Assembly: GCA_963920665.1 (NCBI GenBank)
Contig: OY987272.1
Coordinates: 1,989,001-2,053,000, forward strand
DNA length: 64,000 bases
Source of the DNA: Straminergon stramineum
Taxonomy: Eukaryota; Streptophyta; Bryopsida; Hypnales; Calliergonaceae
Direction of reading: 5' to 3'
The position numbers were made by a program, and so were the translations under genes. Below the pieces are notes generated by a model that was not told the DNA's origin, ran no database searches, and was given only the letters and a program-made list of their open reading frames with translations. Shown here in pieces: positions 32,537 through 45,600 of this stretch (position 1 is the first letter of the stretch; each line of letters starts with the position of its first letter).

Positions 32537-32895
32537 CTTATACAGGGCGGACGGCTTGTCCCCGTCCGCCTCGTCGCAGCCGTTCGATCGTTTGGCTGCA
32601 CTCCGACCGCCTCAAGATGGCCATCCGATTCCGGGGACGGTCTTCCGTCCGCCCCGAGCCAGCGGTCCGACCGTGCGGACGGTCATCTGTCCACCTCGAG
32701 CCGACCGTCCGATCAGCAGGACAATCGGCGTCCGCCAGATGCCCAAATCTGACGACCGGCTTATCGCAGACGACGCAACCTCGTCCGATCGGACGGATGG
32801 CAAGCTGTCCGCATGATTGGATGGTGTGGATGGCGTGGATGTGGCAGCCCGTTCAGCGACGGCAGACGGATGAAACGAGGCGGACGGAAGAGATG
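32537..32895. repeat. CGGAC/GTCCG-rich block upstream of the kinase-like gene (right copy)
   Basis: This is the same block as 715-1075. It is about 200-560 bases upstream of ATG 32333 on the minus strand and separates the kinase-like gene from the zinc-finger/Gly-Tyr-rich gene upstream of it. Confidence 0.75.
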
Positions 32896-32899
32896 AATT

Positions 32900-33977
32900 A
32901 CACGATCGGAGATTTTCATTTCTCTTGAACATCTCTAAGTCAAACATAGGTATCATATTCAACATTTCAGTTTCAAACCGAAGTAAGAATCAAGTAAATC
33001 ATCTATCATGGAAATGAAAAAAATTATAGAGGAATAGCTGGTCACGTTTGCTTGTTTGAAATACTCTCACCATTGAGATTCTCATGTTTACATAATTCTA
33101 TCTTAAAATTATTAATGTTCTAGTATCTATCTTGAATATACTCAACTTATCAATTCTCTTATGAATAAAAACTAAACATCTTTTGGGGGAATTTTTCTTC
33201 CTACATTCTCATGCTCTCATATAAATTCTTCGAGTCTTCAATATACAAAATTATAAAATCATACTCACAAGTGGAAATATTTATTGTTTCAATAATTAGA
33301 AGCCAAAAATCTAGTCAAGCAAATAGCAAAATCATTTGTTTCAATCAACTTGAATGCAAATAGCCAAATATCTTACAATCTATGTGGGTTAAGTTTTTGA
33401 AATTACTTCTACACATTCATAAATTGCTATAGTACAAAATTGTACAATCCGACATGCCAAAAACATTGTTCCTATATTTTCTAGTTCTTTGTAATTGAAA
33501 TGGCAATTCAAAATCACTAAATTGTCTTCGATGGAAAAAAGCCTTCGGACTTCTAGGGTTTAGGGTTCAATTTCTAATAGCAAATGAAACTAAAATGGTG
33601 GTTCTCACTATTCTACAAACCTCTATTGTATATTTGGGACATCCTTTGCATTTGCAATTCACCTATTCACATTGAATGATTGAAATGAGAAAATTATAGA
33701 AAGTGGTCCAATACATTTTCCATTTTCACAAATACCCATTAACCCATAGTCATACATCAATGGTATTAAATCCTACAAATTACGTGACATAAATATCGCT
33801 TTATTAAAATATAAAAATACAATGTATTTGTATCAAAATCACAAAAACGTGATTACAACTCGTCAAGAGCATTGTGCTATATTTGTTGCACTCTACCGTC
33901 TATGTACATTACAATGAGTGAACCATACAGTAAAACAAACATAAGATGACTAGAATACCATACTCTACTTAACTACT
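32900..33977. other. AT-rich spacer between the two minus-strand genes
   Basis: This spacer has no gene. Its sequence is shared with 1080-2157 through the duplication. Confidence 0.6.
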
Positions 33978-35048
33978 TTACTCGGAATTCGAATCCTTCT
34001 TGTCAATTGGGCCTGAAGGATGTACCCCAATATATGGTCCACCCCCATAGTTGTAACCATATCCACTTGATGCACCTCCTTGTCCATATTCATTTCCATA
34101 AGAAGGACCTCCAAAGGTTGGAGGAGGAATTGGAGCACTTTCACTTGATCCACCATAATAAGGGCCTCCCTAATGCCCATATGAACCATGTGTAGTCGAT
34201 CCAGAGTAGTATTGAGAGCCTCCTTGGCTAGAACCACCATACTGACCATAGTGTGTCGGTCCATGGCTTCCTCCTATACTTTGAGAGCCAACTTGGGGGG
34301 CATTACCATAATCTGAACTACTTGTCCCATCTCATGATCCACGTGCATTATAGTCACGGTAGTAGGACCCATCATGTTGCCGACCCCGGTCTTCCACGCT
34401 TCGACGCATGGCCTCTTGTATTTGTTGTTGGTACTCAATGTCTTCCAGATCTTCTCGATGTTCATGTCTCTCACCAAATGTCATGGGTGTTGGATCATCA
34501 TCATCTTCATCTTCATCTGACCAATCATCTTCAGCATCCTTCAAGACGACCGAAGGAAGTCCTCCATAGCCTCGATTGGACCACTCCGGCATGCAATCGC
34601 TTGGTCCAACCTAATTAGTAGGAATTATGGCTTCCTCGTGAGTCAAATTCTTGACATTGCGCCCTGCAACCGTGCGCCAATCTACTTCTTTATGGAGTAC
34701 TATCTTCGCCTAAATCATAGCCATGTTCGAATAGTTCATGACGTTTGGTTTGGAGCTTGGTAAACCTGATGCAGATGTTATCTCCTTGTATCGGCGAACA
34801 AAGTGTTCGCTCTTACATGTGGACATTTGTCCCTCCCAACAACAAACTTGCACCTTTGCGTGATCATGTGGCCATATTTTGGAGAGGTGCATCATTTTGA
34901 CGTACTTCTTGCATGTTGTGCAATCCCATATTTTCTTGGGCTCCTTTTCCCATCCCTTCTCCGCAACGCAAGTTACGTCTTCCAAATCTCTCCAATCCAT
35001 CTCTTGTGATTTCCCCTTCTTACTTCCTCCACCACTTCCACGCGACAT
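33978..35048 (-). pseudogene. Zinc-finger (BED-like) protein with Gly/Tyr/Ser-rich tail
   Basis: One 357-codon frame runs from ATG 35048 (MSRGSGGGSKKGKSQEMDW) to the TAA at 33978. The N-terminal module has W-x4-CKKYVKM-x-HLSKIWPHDHAKV, then CC and a final C and H (KSEHFVRR). The same module occurs at the start of the RING gene at 38251 and probably binds zinc, like BED or other transposase-associated fingers. The middle is acidic (DDWSDEDEDDDDPTP). The last 120 residues are a low-complexity tail rich in Gly, Tyr and Ser (YYGGSS, GGPSYGNEYGQGG), reminiscent of condensate-forming domains. Premature stops near 34710, 34612, 34333 and 34171 are each explicable by C-to-T changes. Confidence 0.6.
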
Positions 35049-35051
35049 GAT

Positions 35052-35368
35052 AACCTCAAAACCTCAATTAATAATGTACCGAAAGGATTACAAAGTTTAA
35101 ATTCAATTTCCGCTCGCTTTGTCCCAATGTACCAAATGAAAAGTAAGAATTTGGATTAAAACAAATTCCACCTACTGTTACTGACAATCAAATCAACCGT
35201 AAACTTGAACACCTTGAGTTTCTGACAACCCAATCAACTCAAACATGGTTCAAGTAATTAAAAACACTAAATGAAGTTCATAAAATTAAAGACTTATAAG
35301 TTGGGGCAACCCCCTAATCCCTCAAACCAATATGTGATAAAAAAAAGTTAATACGAACACAACCGATC
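35052..35368. other. 5' flank of the Gly-Tyr-rich gene, nothing specific seen
   Basis: This AT-rich stretch lies between the start at 35048 and the GC-rich block upstream. No TATA box could be assigned with confidence. Confidence 0.35.
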
Positions 35369-35369
35369 A

Positions 35370-36025
35370 CGCACCAAGCCGGAAGGGGTGCGCAGATTCC
35401 CGAAGGCACTGGATCACCCACTCTGGAAGGGAAACGATTGTGAAGAAATGAGCCATCCGCGCCGCCATTTATGCGGTCGTCGCTTGAGGGTATGCGGACG
35501 CTGCCGTCCGCATTGAACGGCATGAAGGCGGACGGGCATATCGGGCGGTCCGAAATCGCGGTCCACTAGATCGCACGGTCACCGACAAGAAGCGGATGGA
35601 GCAGCGCGGACGCGGACGGGAAATGCGGACGGAAAATGCAGATGGGGACTGCAGACACGCGGATGGGGACTGCGAACGGGGACTGCGAACGCGCAGACGG
35701 CGACTACGGACGGGGACTGTGGACGCGCGGACGGTGACTGCGAATGGGGACTGCGGACGTGCGGACAGGCGCGCGGACGGGCGGACGGAGAGGAAGGGCA
35801 GAGGGCGGAGGTGGGCGGGACCGCGGGAGGGAGGTTGTTTTTCAATTTCGGAATCCTTATTTGGGCGGACGGGCGGTCAACCAGTTAAAGAGAAGCGTGG
35901 GAGGGAGGGGAGAGTTGGGCGGGAGGGAAGGAGAGAGGGAGTTTTTCAATTTCTGAATTGGTGGACGGGTGGACGGGCGGGAGAGGTGTTTTGAACTATG
36001 TGGAGATGGGTGGACGGACGGTTTA
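35370..36025. repeat. CGGACGG-rich tandem block upstream of the Gly-Tyr-rich gene
   Basis: Between about 35585 and 35780 a unit like ggacggggactgcggacgcg repeats in degenerate tandem. Beyond it, ggacgggcgg motifs continue to 36025. It lies 320-980 bases upstream of ATG 35048 (minus strand). The open frames on both strands (for example 35596-35994) reflect base composition. Confidence 0.75.
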
Positions 36026-36230
36026 GCAGGAGAGTTTGCATTATATGGTGAATTAAGAAACGTAGAGAAATTATTTTTAATATGTTATGTCATGAGGTCT
36101 TAAATTGATACAACTATCAAAAGTGACATCCCAAAGTCTCTTGTTTGAAAAATCATTTGACTTGTAAATCAAGAATTCAAATAAGTGTGTAAAGAAATTT
36201 TGTTGTACATTGGTGCTTTTGTACAAGTTT

Positions 36231-36430
36231 NNNNNNNNNNNNNNNNNNNNNNNNNNNNNNNNNNNNNNNNNNNNNNNNNNNNNNNNNNNNNNNNNNNNNN
36301 NNNNNNNNNNNNNNNNNNNNNNNNNNNNNNNNNNNNNNNNNNNNNNNNNNNNNNNNNNNNNNNNNNNNNNNNNNNNNNNNNNNNNNNNNNNNNNNNNNNN
36401 NNNNNNNNNNNNNNNNNNNNNNNNNNNNNN
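36231..36430. other. Assembly gap of 200 N
   Basis: Exactly 200 undetermined bases, probably a scaffolding gap of nominal size. The two flanks need not be adjacent, so the head-to-head order of the gene sets on either side depends on the scaffold being right. Confidence 0.99.
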
Positions 36431-36582
36431 AGATAACTCAATTAACTTTTATACTAGTCTAGTATAAATTCCTATGGTTAAATATGCCCAAAAATCAATT
36501 TTTAAAATTTTTGTCTCTTTGCATTCGAAATGGTAGTTTTGAGTGATATTTGATGGGAAAGAAAGCATGAAGGCTTTAGGGG
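36431..36582. mobile_element. Right end of a second piggyBac-like element
   Basis: The text gaaatggtagttttgagtga and the end ggctttaggggtt closely follow the right end of the element at 29480-30402 (gaaatggcagttttgagtgg ... cctttaggggtt). The left part would fall in or beyond the gap. The TTAA flank is not preserved here (ttcc follows). Confidence 0.5.
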
Positions 36583-36584
36583 TT

Positions 36585-37430
36585 CCAGATTTTAGAAAAT
36601 CCTAGGCCTACATAACTACAAAATTAACATAAGCAATTCAATCAATATTGTAAATTTATAATTTAAAAGATATGATATTATGAACCTTTCTATATAATCA
36701 TTTGCAAAAAAGTTTTGAGATGAAACACACTTGTAATCATTGAAATATGACCATTTCTAATTTCTAGTAATTGAAAACTCATCATATTTGAAGGTCAATC
36801 ACATTGTACATTACCTAAGCTCTAATATTTGGGGGTTGTGATCAATTTATGATCGGTTTACAATTTAGGATGCACACAAGTATACATAGGTATAAGTGTC
36901 AAAGTGTATATGATATGAATTTTCAATTCATTTTGTTGTATAAATGCTTACTTTAATCTTGTCCACAACATTTCACATTACATTAAAATGCTTGAATCAT
37001 TTTAGCACCATCCCATACATTCGATAAATGTTATAATAGAATAAGGAGATAATATAATTTCTTTTAGTCTATTCATAATTTCATCTTGGTGTTTTAAACT
37101 ATGAATACATTTCACAACAAAAATTGAAGACTCACTCCAAGTTATAATTGAATGTTCCACATTTATTTAATGGCTCATAATAAAGTGATAATTGAGGTGC
37201 TCAATCTTAAGAAAAAATGAAACCTACATGAGTAATGTACTCACATGAGTACATGACAAAGTAAGAAAGGTCTACATCTGCATTATATTGTCATGATTGC
37301 ATTCCAAACTGCAAAGGAATCATAGTCTCATAGGTAAAACATATTTCACACATCGCATCAATAATTTTGAAAATTTGTGCAATGTTCTAAATTCAATATG
37401 TACAATTGAGGGTTGTATAATTCTGATTTT
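36585..37430. other. AT-rich, no feature seen
   Basis: This is the centre of the head-to-head arrangement. No gene or repeat could be supported. Confidence 0.4.
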
Positions 37431-37435
37431 TTTGG

Positions 37436-37476
37436 AGGGTTAGGGTTGAGGGTTGAGGGTTGAGGGTTGAGGGTTT
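37436..37476. repeat. Telomere-like TTGAGGG/TTAGGG tract
   Basis: About five units of ggttgag/ggttag repeat in tandem. The unit is a one-base variant of the plant telomere heptamer. Confidence 0.7.
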
Positions 37477-37614
37477 GGACTTTGGAGAGCATGTTTAAAT
37501 GTGGGAAGGAATATCTGGAATTATCTTTTCTTACATTAATACTACATTGGATACTTCTAGCATTTAAGAGTATTTTTTGTACATGAATCTATCCTTCTCA
37601 AAATTCAATGCTTT

Positions 37615-38010
37615 AGGACTGTCGGCAGACTGCCGTCAGGTGGACTCCAAAGCGAGGTGAACAGTGCTGGATGTCGTCGGTCGGCAACGAGGGACGGCCT
37701 GAGCGGACGGCCAGGTGCGGGGGCGATCGGCGATGGCGGACGGGCTGAGCGGATGGGCTGAGCGGACGGCCTGAGTGGACAGCCTAAGCGAACGGCTAGG
37801 TGTGGGGCCAATCGGGGATGGTGGACGGCCTGAGCAGACGGGATGGTCTGGGAGCGGCCCGCGGTTCCAATTGGCGGACGGGAGGTCCGGTCGCGGTCCA
37901 GAGCGAGTGGACAATTGGCTGTCTGCTAATCCCAGCGGTCGCCCCTCGTCCGCCGCGGTGGACAGAAGGTCGGGGTCCGCTTCGGGGCGGACATTTTTTA
38001 GGTTTGGTGG
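37615..38010. repeat. CGGACGG-rich block upstream of the RING gene
   Basis: Repeats of the type gagcggacggcctgag run at about 37700-37840 and continue with looser GC-rich text to 38010. It lies about 240-640 bases upstream of ATG 38251, mirroring the block upstream of the Gly-Tyr-rich gene on the other side of the gap. Confidence 0.7.
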
Positions 38011-38250
38011 TGGACGGGTATATGAGGGGACAGCCTCCTCATTTGCTCTCACTTCTACTCTCCTTCAGCGCCAGGTTGGATGTGCTATTGTTGCTTTATG
38101 TGTCAGTTGCTCCTACAGGGTGGAGAATGGGGGTCCTTGAGCTTTTGTTACTAGTGCTGATTTACACTATTACTTATTTACACACATCTCATGGTATTCA
38201 CGTGCCGTGGTACTATTTTTCGAAGGGCTCAAAAATTCTAATCATCTATC

Positions 38251-41200
38251 ATGGTGGATCAAGGTGTTTCTACCATCAACGGGAGGACTTCAGGAGGTGA
38301 AAAAAAGAGAGGGACTAAAGCGAAGGGGGCCCCTCATGGGCTTCACTATGAGGTTTTAGATGACCCGAACATCAAAGCGGAGAGCGGTTGGGAGGAGGAG
38401 GAAGGGGAATATTGGACCTTCAAAACATGCAAGAAGTATGTTAAAATGTACCACATTGACAAGTTGTGGCCTCCGGATTGCCACGTGGTGCATACACATG
38501 GTTTTTGTTGTAAGCCACGTAATTGCAACAATAAACATTTTGTGCATCGATCGGAGGAGGTGTGGTGGACGCTATTTGGGGACAAGCCAAGGAGTAAAGG
38601 ATGCATAAATTACAGTGTGGCGTCCATGGTGTATGCGGAACTCATTTTAAACCGCAAGGTAGATTGGAGCACTTATCCATCCAAGGTGGATTCTCCACTT
38701 TTACTCCAACCCAATCAAAAAGACATTCCTGATCGGTACAATTCTCAAGCAGAACCAAGTGAACCAACGAAGACCCCAAAAGTATTAAAAAATACTACAA
38801 CGCATACAACAAAGGTCTCCAAGGTTTTAGATGATGCAGTACAATTAAGGCCCGCAGAAGTGGCACAACCTTGCACGGAAGTGAGCAATGTCTCCTCGGG
38901 AGGTGTTGACGGAGAGGTTTTTGTAACTCCTCGAACATGCTTCACATCCACACGGAATGTGATAACATTGGGTGAACAAAGCATGGCTCCAAGGAAGGAA
39001 ACTACAATGAATGAAACAACCTTGGGCGGTCTAGACATGGCTACAAATAAGGAAACATTGGTAGAAGAACGTGGGTCACCTTTTTCGCCAGATGGAGAGG
39101 TCAATGAAGAACAACTTGCAAGGACCAATGCTAGAATTCAGGGTTACATAGATAGTAAAGCTCTTGAGAGCTTGGTGGAATATGCAAGTCCGATTTCTCA
39201 GCTACCAACGACGCCAAGGCGAAGCCAAACATTGAGCCCAATTTGAATGTTGAGTCCGCATCAAAACGTAAGCCCAAGTCGAAGGTTGAGCCCAAGACAA
39301 ATATTAAGCGCAAGAACTAGAGGGCATCCACATTTAGCAACTTTAAGCTCGGCTCAATTGCAAATTCTTTGTTCCATACCCACCGCCAATCAATTGGAAA
39401 AGCTGTTAGAATGTTGTAGTCATTGGTGAGTACTAGTAGAACAACATCTTCATTCTAATCCCGAAAATGAGGCAGGCAGTTCTAGGCAGCCCGCAGGAAA
39501 AGGGGGCTGGGGTACTATTTCGCAAACCGCATACAAATTGAGAACTTCAGCTCAAATGGTAGTTGAAATTACTCCTTGGGTTAGGAACGTGGCAGAGGAA
39601 TTTTCCAAAATGGCACCTGAATTGTTGACTGGTGCCTTGGCTTTTTGCAATTTCACTGAGAAAGTAGCACCAATTCTTGAAGGTGGCGTGATGAACTTAA
39701 AAAGTTTGATGGCCTTAGAGGAAGACATTCATCGGCTGAAGATGAAGTGTGAGGACTTGGAAATGAAGCTACAGCTGTCGCAGAAAAACATGGAGCAGGA
39801 ACGTTGTAACAAGGTGGTTCAAAGAAAGCGCATCGAAGAATTGGAGCTCGAAGTACAAGAGTTGAAGAGGGGTAGGTCTACCATGGACTCCGTGATCATT
39901 CCATTTGTGCAAGAAAGTCAAGAGAGCGATCAACTCTCTCTTCCTTTTGAGAAGGCAAAAGCGGTGGAGACGTCCATCATCTTGAATTTGGATGAGGTTG
40001 GGAATGACAAGAAATGTGAAGAAGCAGTACGGACCATCATTCCTAATATTTCCCGTACATTGCAAGATGCTTCGACACAAACGAAAGGTAGTGAGGTGGA
40101 GGAGCTACAATTGAAATTAGATGAAGCAATTCAAGAGAAAATCCTTGTTGAGGTGGAGTTGGACCGATTTCAAAGAATCATGGGTATGGAGGAATGCATG
40201 CCGAAGAGTGGATTAGAGTCTCGATGGTTGGCATGGGTACAGAAACTCCAAGACAAACCCTCTGTAGTATCTCAAGCAATGAAAGGGCTTATGAAATTGG
40301 CAATGAAGTCGGATGAAGAATGCAATGCCGTGGAGACCTCTTTGCTTCGGTTCAAGAAAGTGTTTGATGAACATCCAAGGGGTTCCACGGAAATTACATG
40401 TTGGGGGGACATGGATGATATGTTTGAGCGGTTGAACCACGCAAAGAAAGACAATGTTGCACACATCAATTGGGCCTTGGAAGTAGAGGAAGGATGGGTT
40501 CCTTACAACACGCTTTCAGCGCACATCAAGGAGAAAGAGAAGACAGTAGTGCATGCTTGCGATCCAGCCCCAGGAATCTTGAAGAGTCATTGTAGCCTTT
40601 GCCAAGGTCCTTTTGGTCCTGAAGGAGCCCTAACCATGGGCCAATGTCGCCACACTTTTCACATGACATGCATCGTGAAAGCATCACTCATTCGTTCGGT
40701 TTGTGCCGAGTGTCATTCTCCTCTGAGCCCTCGGTTCTATGAAATGCTTGGTATCTTGGAAGATATGCCCCCCGGCCACGAATACAACCGATGGACCCTT
40801 CCTCTTGATGAAGGGCCATACCAGTTCCAGAATTTCTCACATTGGGGGCGACCTCTCACGTGGGATTCAATTGAATGCCGACATGGATTGTATGAGGAGT
40901 CTCGAGAGCCAGTGGATCCTTTCATGTGGATGACCGTTAATAGAGAGGTGGAGTTGCGGGCCCGGGGTATTGAAGATGGGGAGGCTCGTGAATTGTTTTG
41001 TTGCAACATGGAAGGCCATTGGAGTATGCAACATAAGAAGTTTTTTCGGTTTCCCGACAAAGAAGTGCGAAAAGAGCCCAAAAAAACTTGGATAGAGGTG
41101 GAGCATGCTCAAGAGTTCAATGAGCAATACGGGGCTTATAATCACACTTTGATTGGTAGGGCCCTTTTCTTGTCAAAGTTGGAAGAAGCTACTAAAGCTC

Positions 41201-41505
41201 GTGCTCTTGTTGAAATAGATGGGGAAACCACTACAGGGCATTCATTTGTGGAGGTAGCTGGGGCATTTGACAAGAGGATAGGTGACATTATAGCTGAATG
41301 GAGGGGGTTTCTATTGGCCGATTTTCGACCAATAGGGTTATTCATCGAAGCTGATGACAAACAGGACAATGTGTTCATAGATCGAGTGGATGCTGCGTTG
41401 AGGGCCTTGAAGGTTGAAGAAGTAGATTTGTCTCCAAAGTAAAGCTCAAAACGGAAGAGAGAGGATGATGATGACGATGACCACTCTCCTGAAACCAAAC
41501 GATAG
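38251..41505 (+). pseudogene. Zinc-finger / coiled-coil / RING-H2 protein (possible E3 ligase), with stops
   Basis: One 1085-codon frame runs from ATG 38251 to the TAG at 41503-41505. It is broken only by TGA at 39244-39246, TGA at 39427-39429 and TAA at 41440-41442, all explicable by C-to-T from CGA or CAA. Residues about 50-100 form the finger shared with the gene at 33978 (WTFKTCKKYVKMYHIDKLWP ... CC ... C ... H). Residues about 486-540 are a coiled coil (LEEDIHRLKMKCEDLEMKL). Residues about 781-821 are a RING-H2 domain with C-x2-C-x14-C-x1-H-x2-H-x2-C-x10-C-x2-C. The C-terminus is a basic/acidic tail (SKRKREDDDD). RING-H2 domains recruit E2 enzymes for ubiquitin transfer. The combination is not one I recognise. 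The pieces between stops are long and well kept, so the decay looks recent. Confidence 0.65.
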
Positions 41506-42050
41506 TTTACAGCGGTGGACATGGAGGTTAGATCCGAAGGAGGTGTTGTCTACAGTCTTGGGTCAAATACTTGATGAATGAGTGCAAGACTTTTGGCTAA
41601 GGAGGGTCCATCTCACGATTTAGGAGAGGGTAGTGGTTTTTAAGTATAAGAGAGGCTTTCCTTATTTTATTATGTTTAAATGTTTAATAGTATAGAAGTA
41701 TACCGGTGAGTGTGGCTTGAATGTTATAAGGGTTGAGTACTACTAGTAATTCATTGTACTCATGATGAATTTTGATTTGTTTTGAAGTTCTTTATATATC
41801 CAAATATGAAATATCAATATATATATCTTTGAATTGATCATTTCTTTTGCTTTCTTTTAAGTTCATGCTATGGTGATTTATGAAGAACAATTTTTTCTGA
41901 AGTATGTTTTTTTCATGCTCATCTAGAAATTTTAAATTATAAAACCCTTTGACAAAACCATAATATTCCGAAATCTCCTCATTGGCTCATTCCATCCATA
42001 AATCCCTATTTTGTCCCACATCTCTTAAAGCATGGAACATTTGAACAATT
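41506..42050. other. Intergenic, no feature seen
   Basis: This is the 3' flank of the RING gene and the 5' flank of the next GC-rich block; AT-rich with nothing recognised. Confidence 0.4.
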
Positions 42051-42054
42051 GAAT

Positions 42055-42315
42055 ACGACCTACCTTGCCCGTCCGCCTGAAACGACCCGTCTGCCTGACC
42101 TCCCGTCCGCCCATCCACCTATCCGCAATATCCGTCCGCGCGTTCGCATGTCTTCACGTCACTCCATCCGCTTGTTCAGATTGTCCGTCTGCCCGACCCA
42201 TGTGGGCCCGACCGCCCGTCCGCTGGAGCGTTCGTCCGCCCAACTAAATCGACCGCCTGACTGCTGGACCGTCCGTCTACCTGATCGCCCGTCCGCTACG
42301 CAATCAGGCGACGGC
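42055..42315. repeat. CCGTCCGCC-rich block upstream of the hAT gene
   Basis: It is dense in gtccgcc, gcccgtccg and related strings on the plus strand. It ends about 300 bases before the hAT start at 42617. In Ac-like hAT elements, clustered subterminal motifs bound by the transposase lie in just this position. Confidence 0.7.
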
Positions 42316-42616
42316 GGATAGTATGTTCTGTAGATTCAAAAATGGTCTCCAACGGTCAAGCCAGTTTGGGAGACTATAACTGTAGGAAAGAAGTCATTTG
42401 AGAGCACTCTTGAAAATTGAACGCTAAGATTTCCAAGGGCTAGGAGTTGCAATTTTTGTGTCCCTTGTTTGGTAATGTATAGTTCAGTGGACGGGAGGGC
42501 CTTGATTTTCAAGGCTTTGTGCACTCATTTTTTATTATGTTTGGACATTGTTCATTTGGTCTTCACATTTTGAATTGGATTCCAATATACGGAATTAAAA
42601 TTTGTGCCTTGCCACT

Positions 42617-45600
42617 ATGAGCAAGGATTGGTCTGGTTGGTATGGTACCGCATCAACCGGTAAGGTAAAGTGCAAGGCTTGCAACTCGGTGTTTGCGAAG
42701 AAGATAAGCCGTATGTTGAGCCATTTAGGATATGAAGGCCCATCAGGTGTTCGTGATACAAGAGTGAGTCTTTGTTCGCAATTAACGCCGGATGTTCGAA
42801 TCCTATTTCTTCGATCTAATGGGGCATTCCCGCAAAGACCGATCATTGACAATGTAGATGTTGGTAGCATGCGTATGGTCGAGAGGGATTTTTCAAATGA
42901 GAGGGATATGGCGCGTTCTACTCAAGAGGACTCATGCGTAGCATCGGAAGAATTTGTTGGTGTAGGATCCGAAGTAAACCGAACTACAAAAACATCCAGT
43001 GATCGTGACACTCCAAGGGCATCAGGTAGTAGACCTCAAAGACAGAGTAGTCTAGTGGATGGCTTTGATTCTGTAGCAAAACGCAATTTGAATGTAGTGT
43101 GGGCCAATTTCTTCTATGCGGCAAACATACCATTTGCCGTAGCTCGAAATCCGGCATTTAAAGAAGCAGTGAAAAAAACAGCCAAGTACCGTGGGCCCTA
43201 CGCTCCACCATCGTATCATGATTTACGCCATAAATTGCTTGACCAAGCGAAGACCGACATCAAAACAAAGCTTCATAGTCGGACCGAAGATAGCATTCGG
43301 AAGTTTGGAGCAACATTGTCTATTGATGGATGGAGCTCGGTTACCAATCGACCATTGATAAATGCCATGCTTGTATCTTCTGCGGGTGAGCAATTTGTGG
43401 GATCGGTGGATACAAGTGGAATCGAAAAAAATGCTCCTTTTTTGGCCTGTGTCTTGGAAAAGTTTATAGAACAAGTAGGCCCCACAAATGTTGTGCAAGT
43501 GACTGTAGACAACGCTCCTATAAATCCGGCAGCATGGAATATGGTGTCGAATAAATATCCGCACATTTTTTTTCAAGGTTGTGTGGTGCACGCCTTGAAT
43601 TTGTTGCTTCAAGATTGGGGGAAGCAAGAATGGTTGAAGGAGCTAGTGGAAAAGGCCCAAACTGTTGTGAAGTTCTTCAGATTGCGTCATATGCCGCTAG
43701 CTATATTTCAAAAGCACGAAACGAAGAATAGCTTATTGATGTCGGTGAAAACAAGATTTGCCTCCAATTTCTTCATGATGTCTTGTTTATTGAAGGTCAA
43801 GACTGGATTGCAACAAAGTGTGGTGGATCCACAATGGGTAGAATATGTCCTCAAGTTACGGGACTCGAGGAACGCAAAATCTCGTATGGAGTCTCAAGAG
43901 GTGAAGAAGACAATTTTAGATGAGCATTTTTGGGCCCGTGCCACTAATTTCCGAGAATTGATGGCTCCTATGGTGTTTGGTCTACGTGATTTGGATGCGA
44001 AGACACCATGCATGGGCAAGGTGTTGCACATCATGAGGAATTTAGAGAAGCATGTCTTGTCTTTATGACAAGAGCCCTTTGGTTTGTCCTTGGACTTAGC
44101 CATTCCCATCGAAAAGTCGTTTGGTAAGCGACGGGAAATGGTAGAGACCGATCTACATTATGCAGGAGCTCTTTTGAACCCTTACCTTCTTCATGATAAA
44201 GAACTAGCTGACAATCAAGATGCAACAAATGCATGCAAGCGCGTTATCAGGAAAATATGTCAACCAGGAACTTATCCTGACGTAGTGAAGGAATTTGTAA
44301 CATTTCGACACGGAGATCCTCCGTTCCACGACATGTTGGATCCGGCTGAGCAAAAATTGTTGGCACATGCTTGGTGGAATTTTGAAGGTGCATGTGGCAA
44401 GCTCATTGCTCCAATTGCAAAGAGGATTTTGGCCCAACTAGTGTCATCATCTTCATGTGAACGAAATTGGAGTAGCTACTCTTTTGTTCACAACAAATCC
44501 CGAAACAAGTTGAGGCCATAGAGAGCAGCCGATTTGGTGTATGTATACACCAATTCCAAAGTCATAGCCGCATCGAAGGAGAAAGATGAAAAGAAGTGGT
44601 ACCATGACAACGTGGAGTCCGAAGATTCGGAAGGGCCTATCTCGGAAGACGAGGATGATGAATCTGTATCTGATGATAAAGATGTTGTGAATTATGATAT
44701 GCACAATTCTGACGAAGAAATGTTTGAGACTCCTAATCAAAACAATGAAGACTTCGGAGTCGCGGATGGAGACATGTATGAGTTTCGATCAAATGAGGAT
44801 GATTGCGGGCTTAATGATGATGTACCTTCGATAGCTAGATTTGTGGATGGAACCGGATTCATGAGTAGCAAAAATCTTCTACCAAACGTGGAGGATACGT
44901 ATGTAGAGATAAGGGCGACCAATAGGACAACGGTTGCGAATGATAGGAGTCTTGAAAAGGATGAAGTGATTCTCATTTCCGATGCTCCATCCCTGATAAT
45001 GGCGGTAGAAAAAAATGACCAACATGAAGACAAAGGAGGATGTGAGGTGAACGTTGAAATGAACGTGTCCAATGGAATTGTTGCGTCAATAGTGATATCG
45101 GCAAGCAAGAAATGTGTTGAAGCAAATATTGGAAATGCCAAACCATACAAAGTACAAGACAATATTGAAGCACGTTCGATGGAGTCAGGCAGCCCAATTT
45201 TTGTCAACAATGGTGTTGGCAAAATGCACCTCATGGAAGATTCTCCTGAACCACCACGTAGCACTCCTCCACGTGTACTATTTAGAAGCAATGCCACGAC
45301 ATTAGATGGTTTAAGGAAATCCCGGCTTGGAAAAAGACATTTGTCTCCTACGAAAGAGATGAGTTCCGGAGGCAATCCAAGTCGAACCATTTTATCATGT
45401 ACCGATGATGATGATAAGGATGAAACATTGGCTTCAATGTTTATTCAACATCGGGGCCATCCACCACGCCATTCCTTGAAATCATTAGGCCACACATCGC
45501 AGTCTTTGAATGCAATGCAGTTAATTATTCAAGGAGCACCAAAAGTAGAGATATCACAGGGTGAACACTCCATTAAAGCTCGTAAAAAAAGAATGATGCA

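Larger units (their letters stand above)
31821..34054. repeat. Direct duplication, right copy (pairs with 1-2234)
   Basis: It is near-identical to 1-2234 and in the same orientation. Here the sequence continues uninterrupted on both sides, into the kinase 3' half on the left and the Gly-Tyr-rich gene on the right. This copy therefore shows the unbroken arrangement. The very low divergence means either a recent duplication or an assembly artefact such as an uncollapsed haplotype. Confidence 0.95.

Noticed and set aside
35579..35994. Frames of 88-132 residues in the CGGACGG block
   Set aside because: Low-complexity translations of a short tandem repeat.
36169..36467. Frames crossing the gap
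   Set aside because: They consist mostly of unknown residues from the 200 N.
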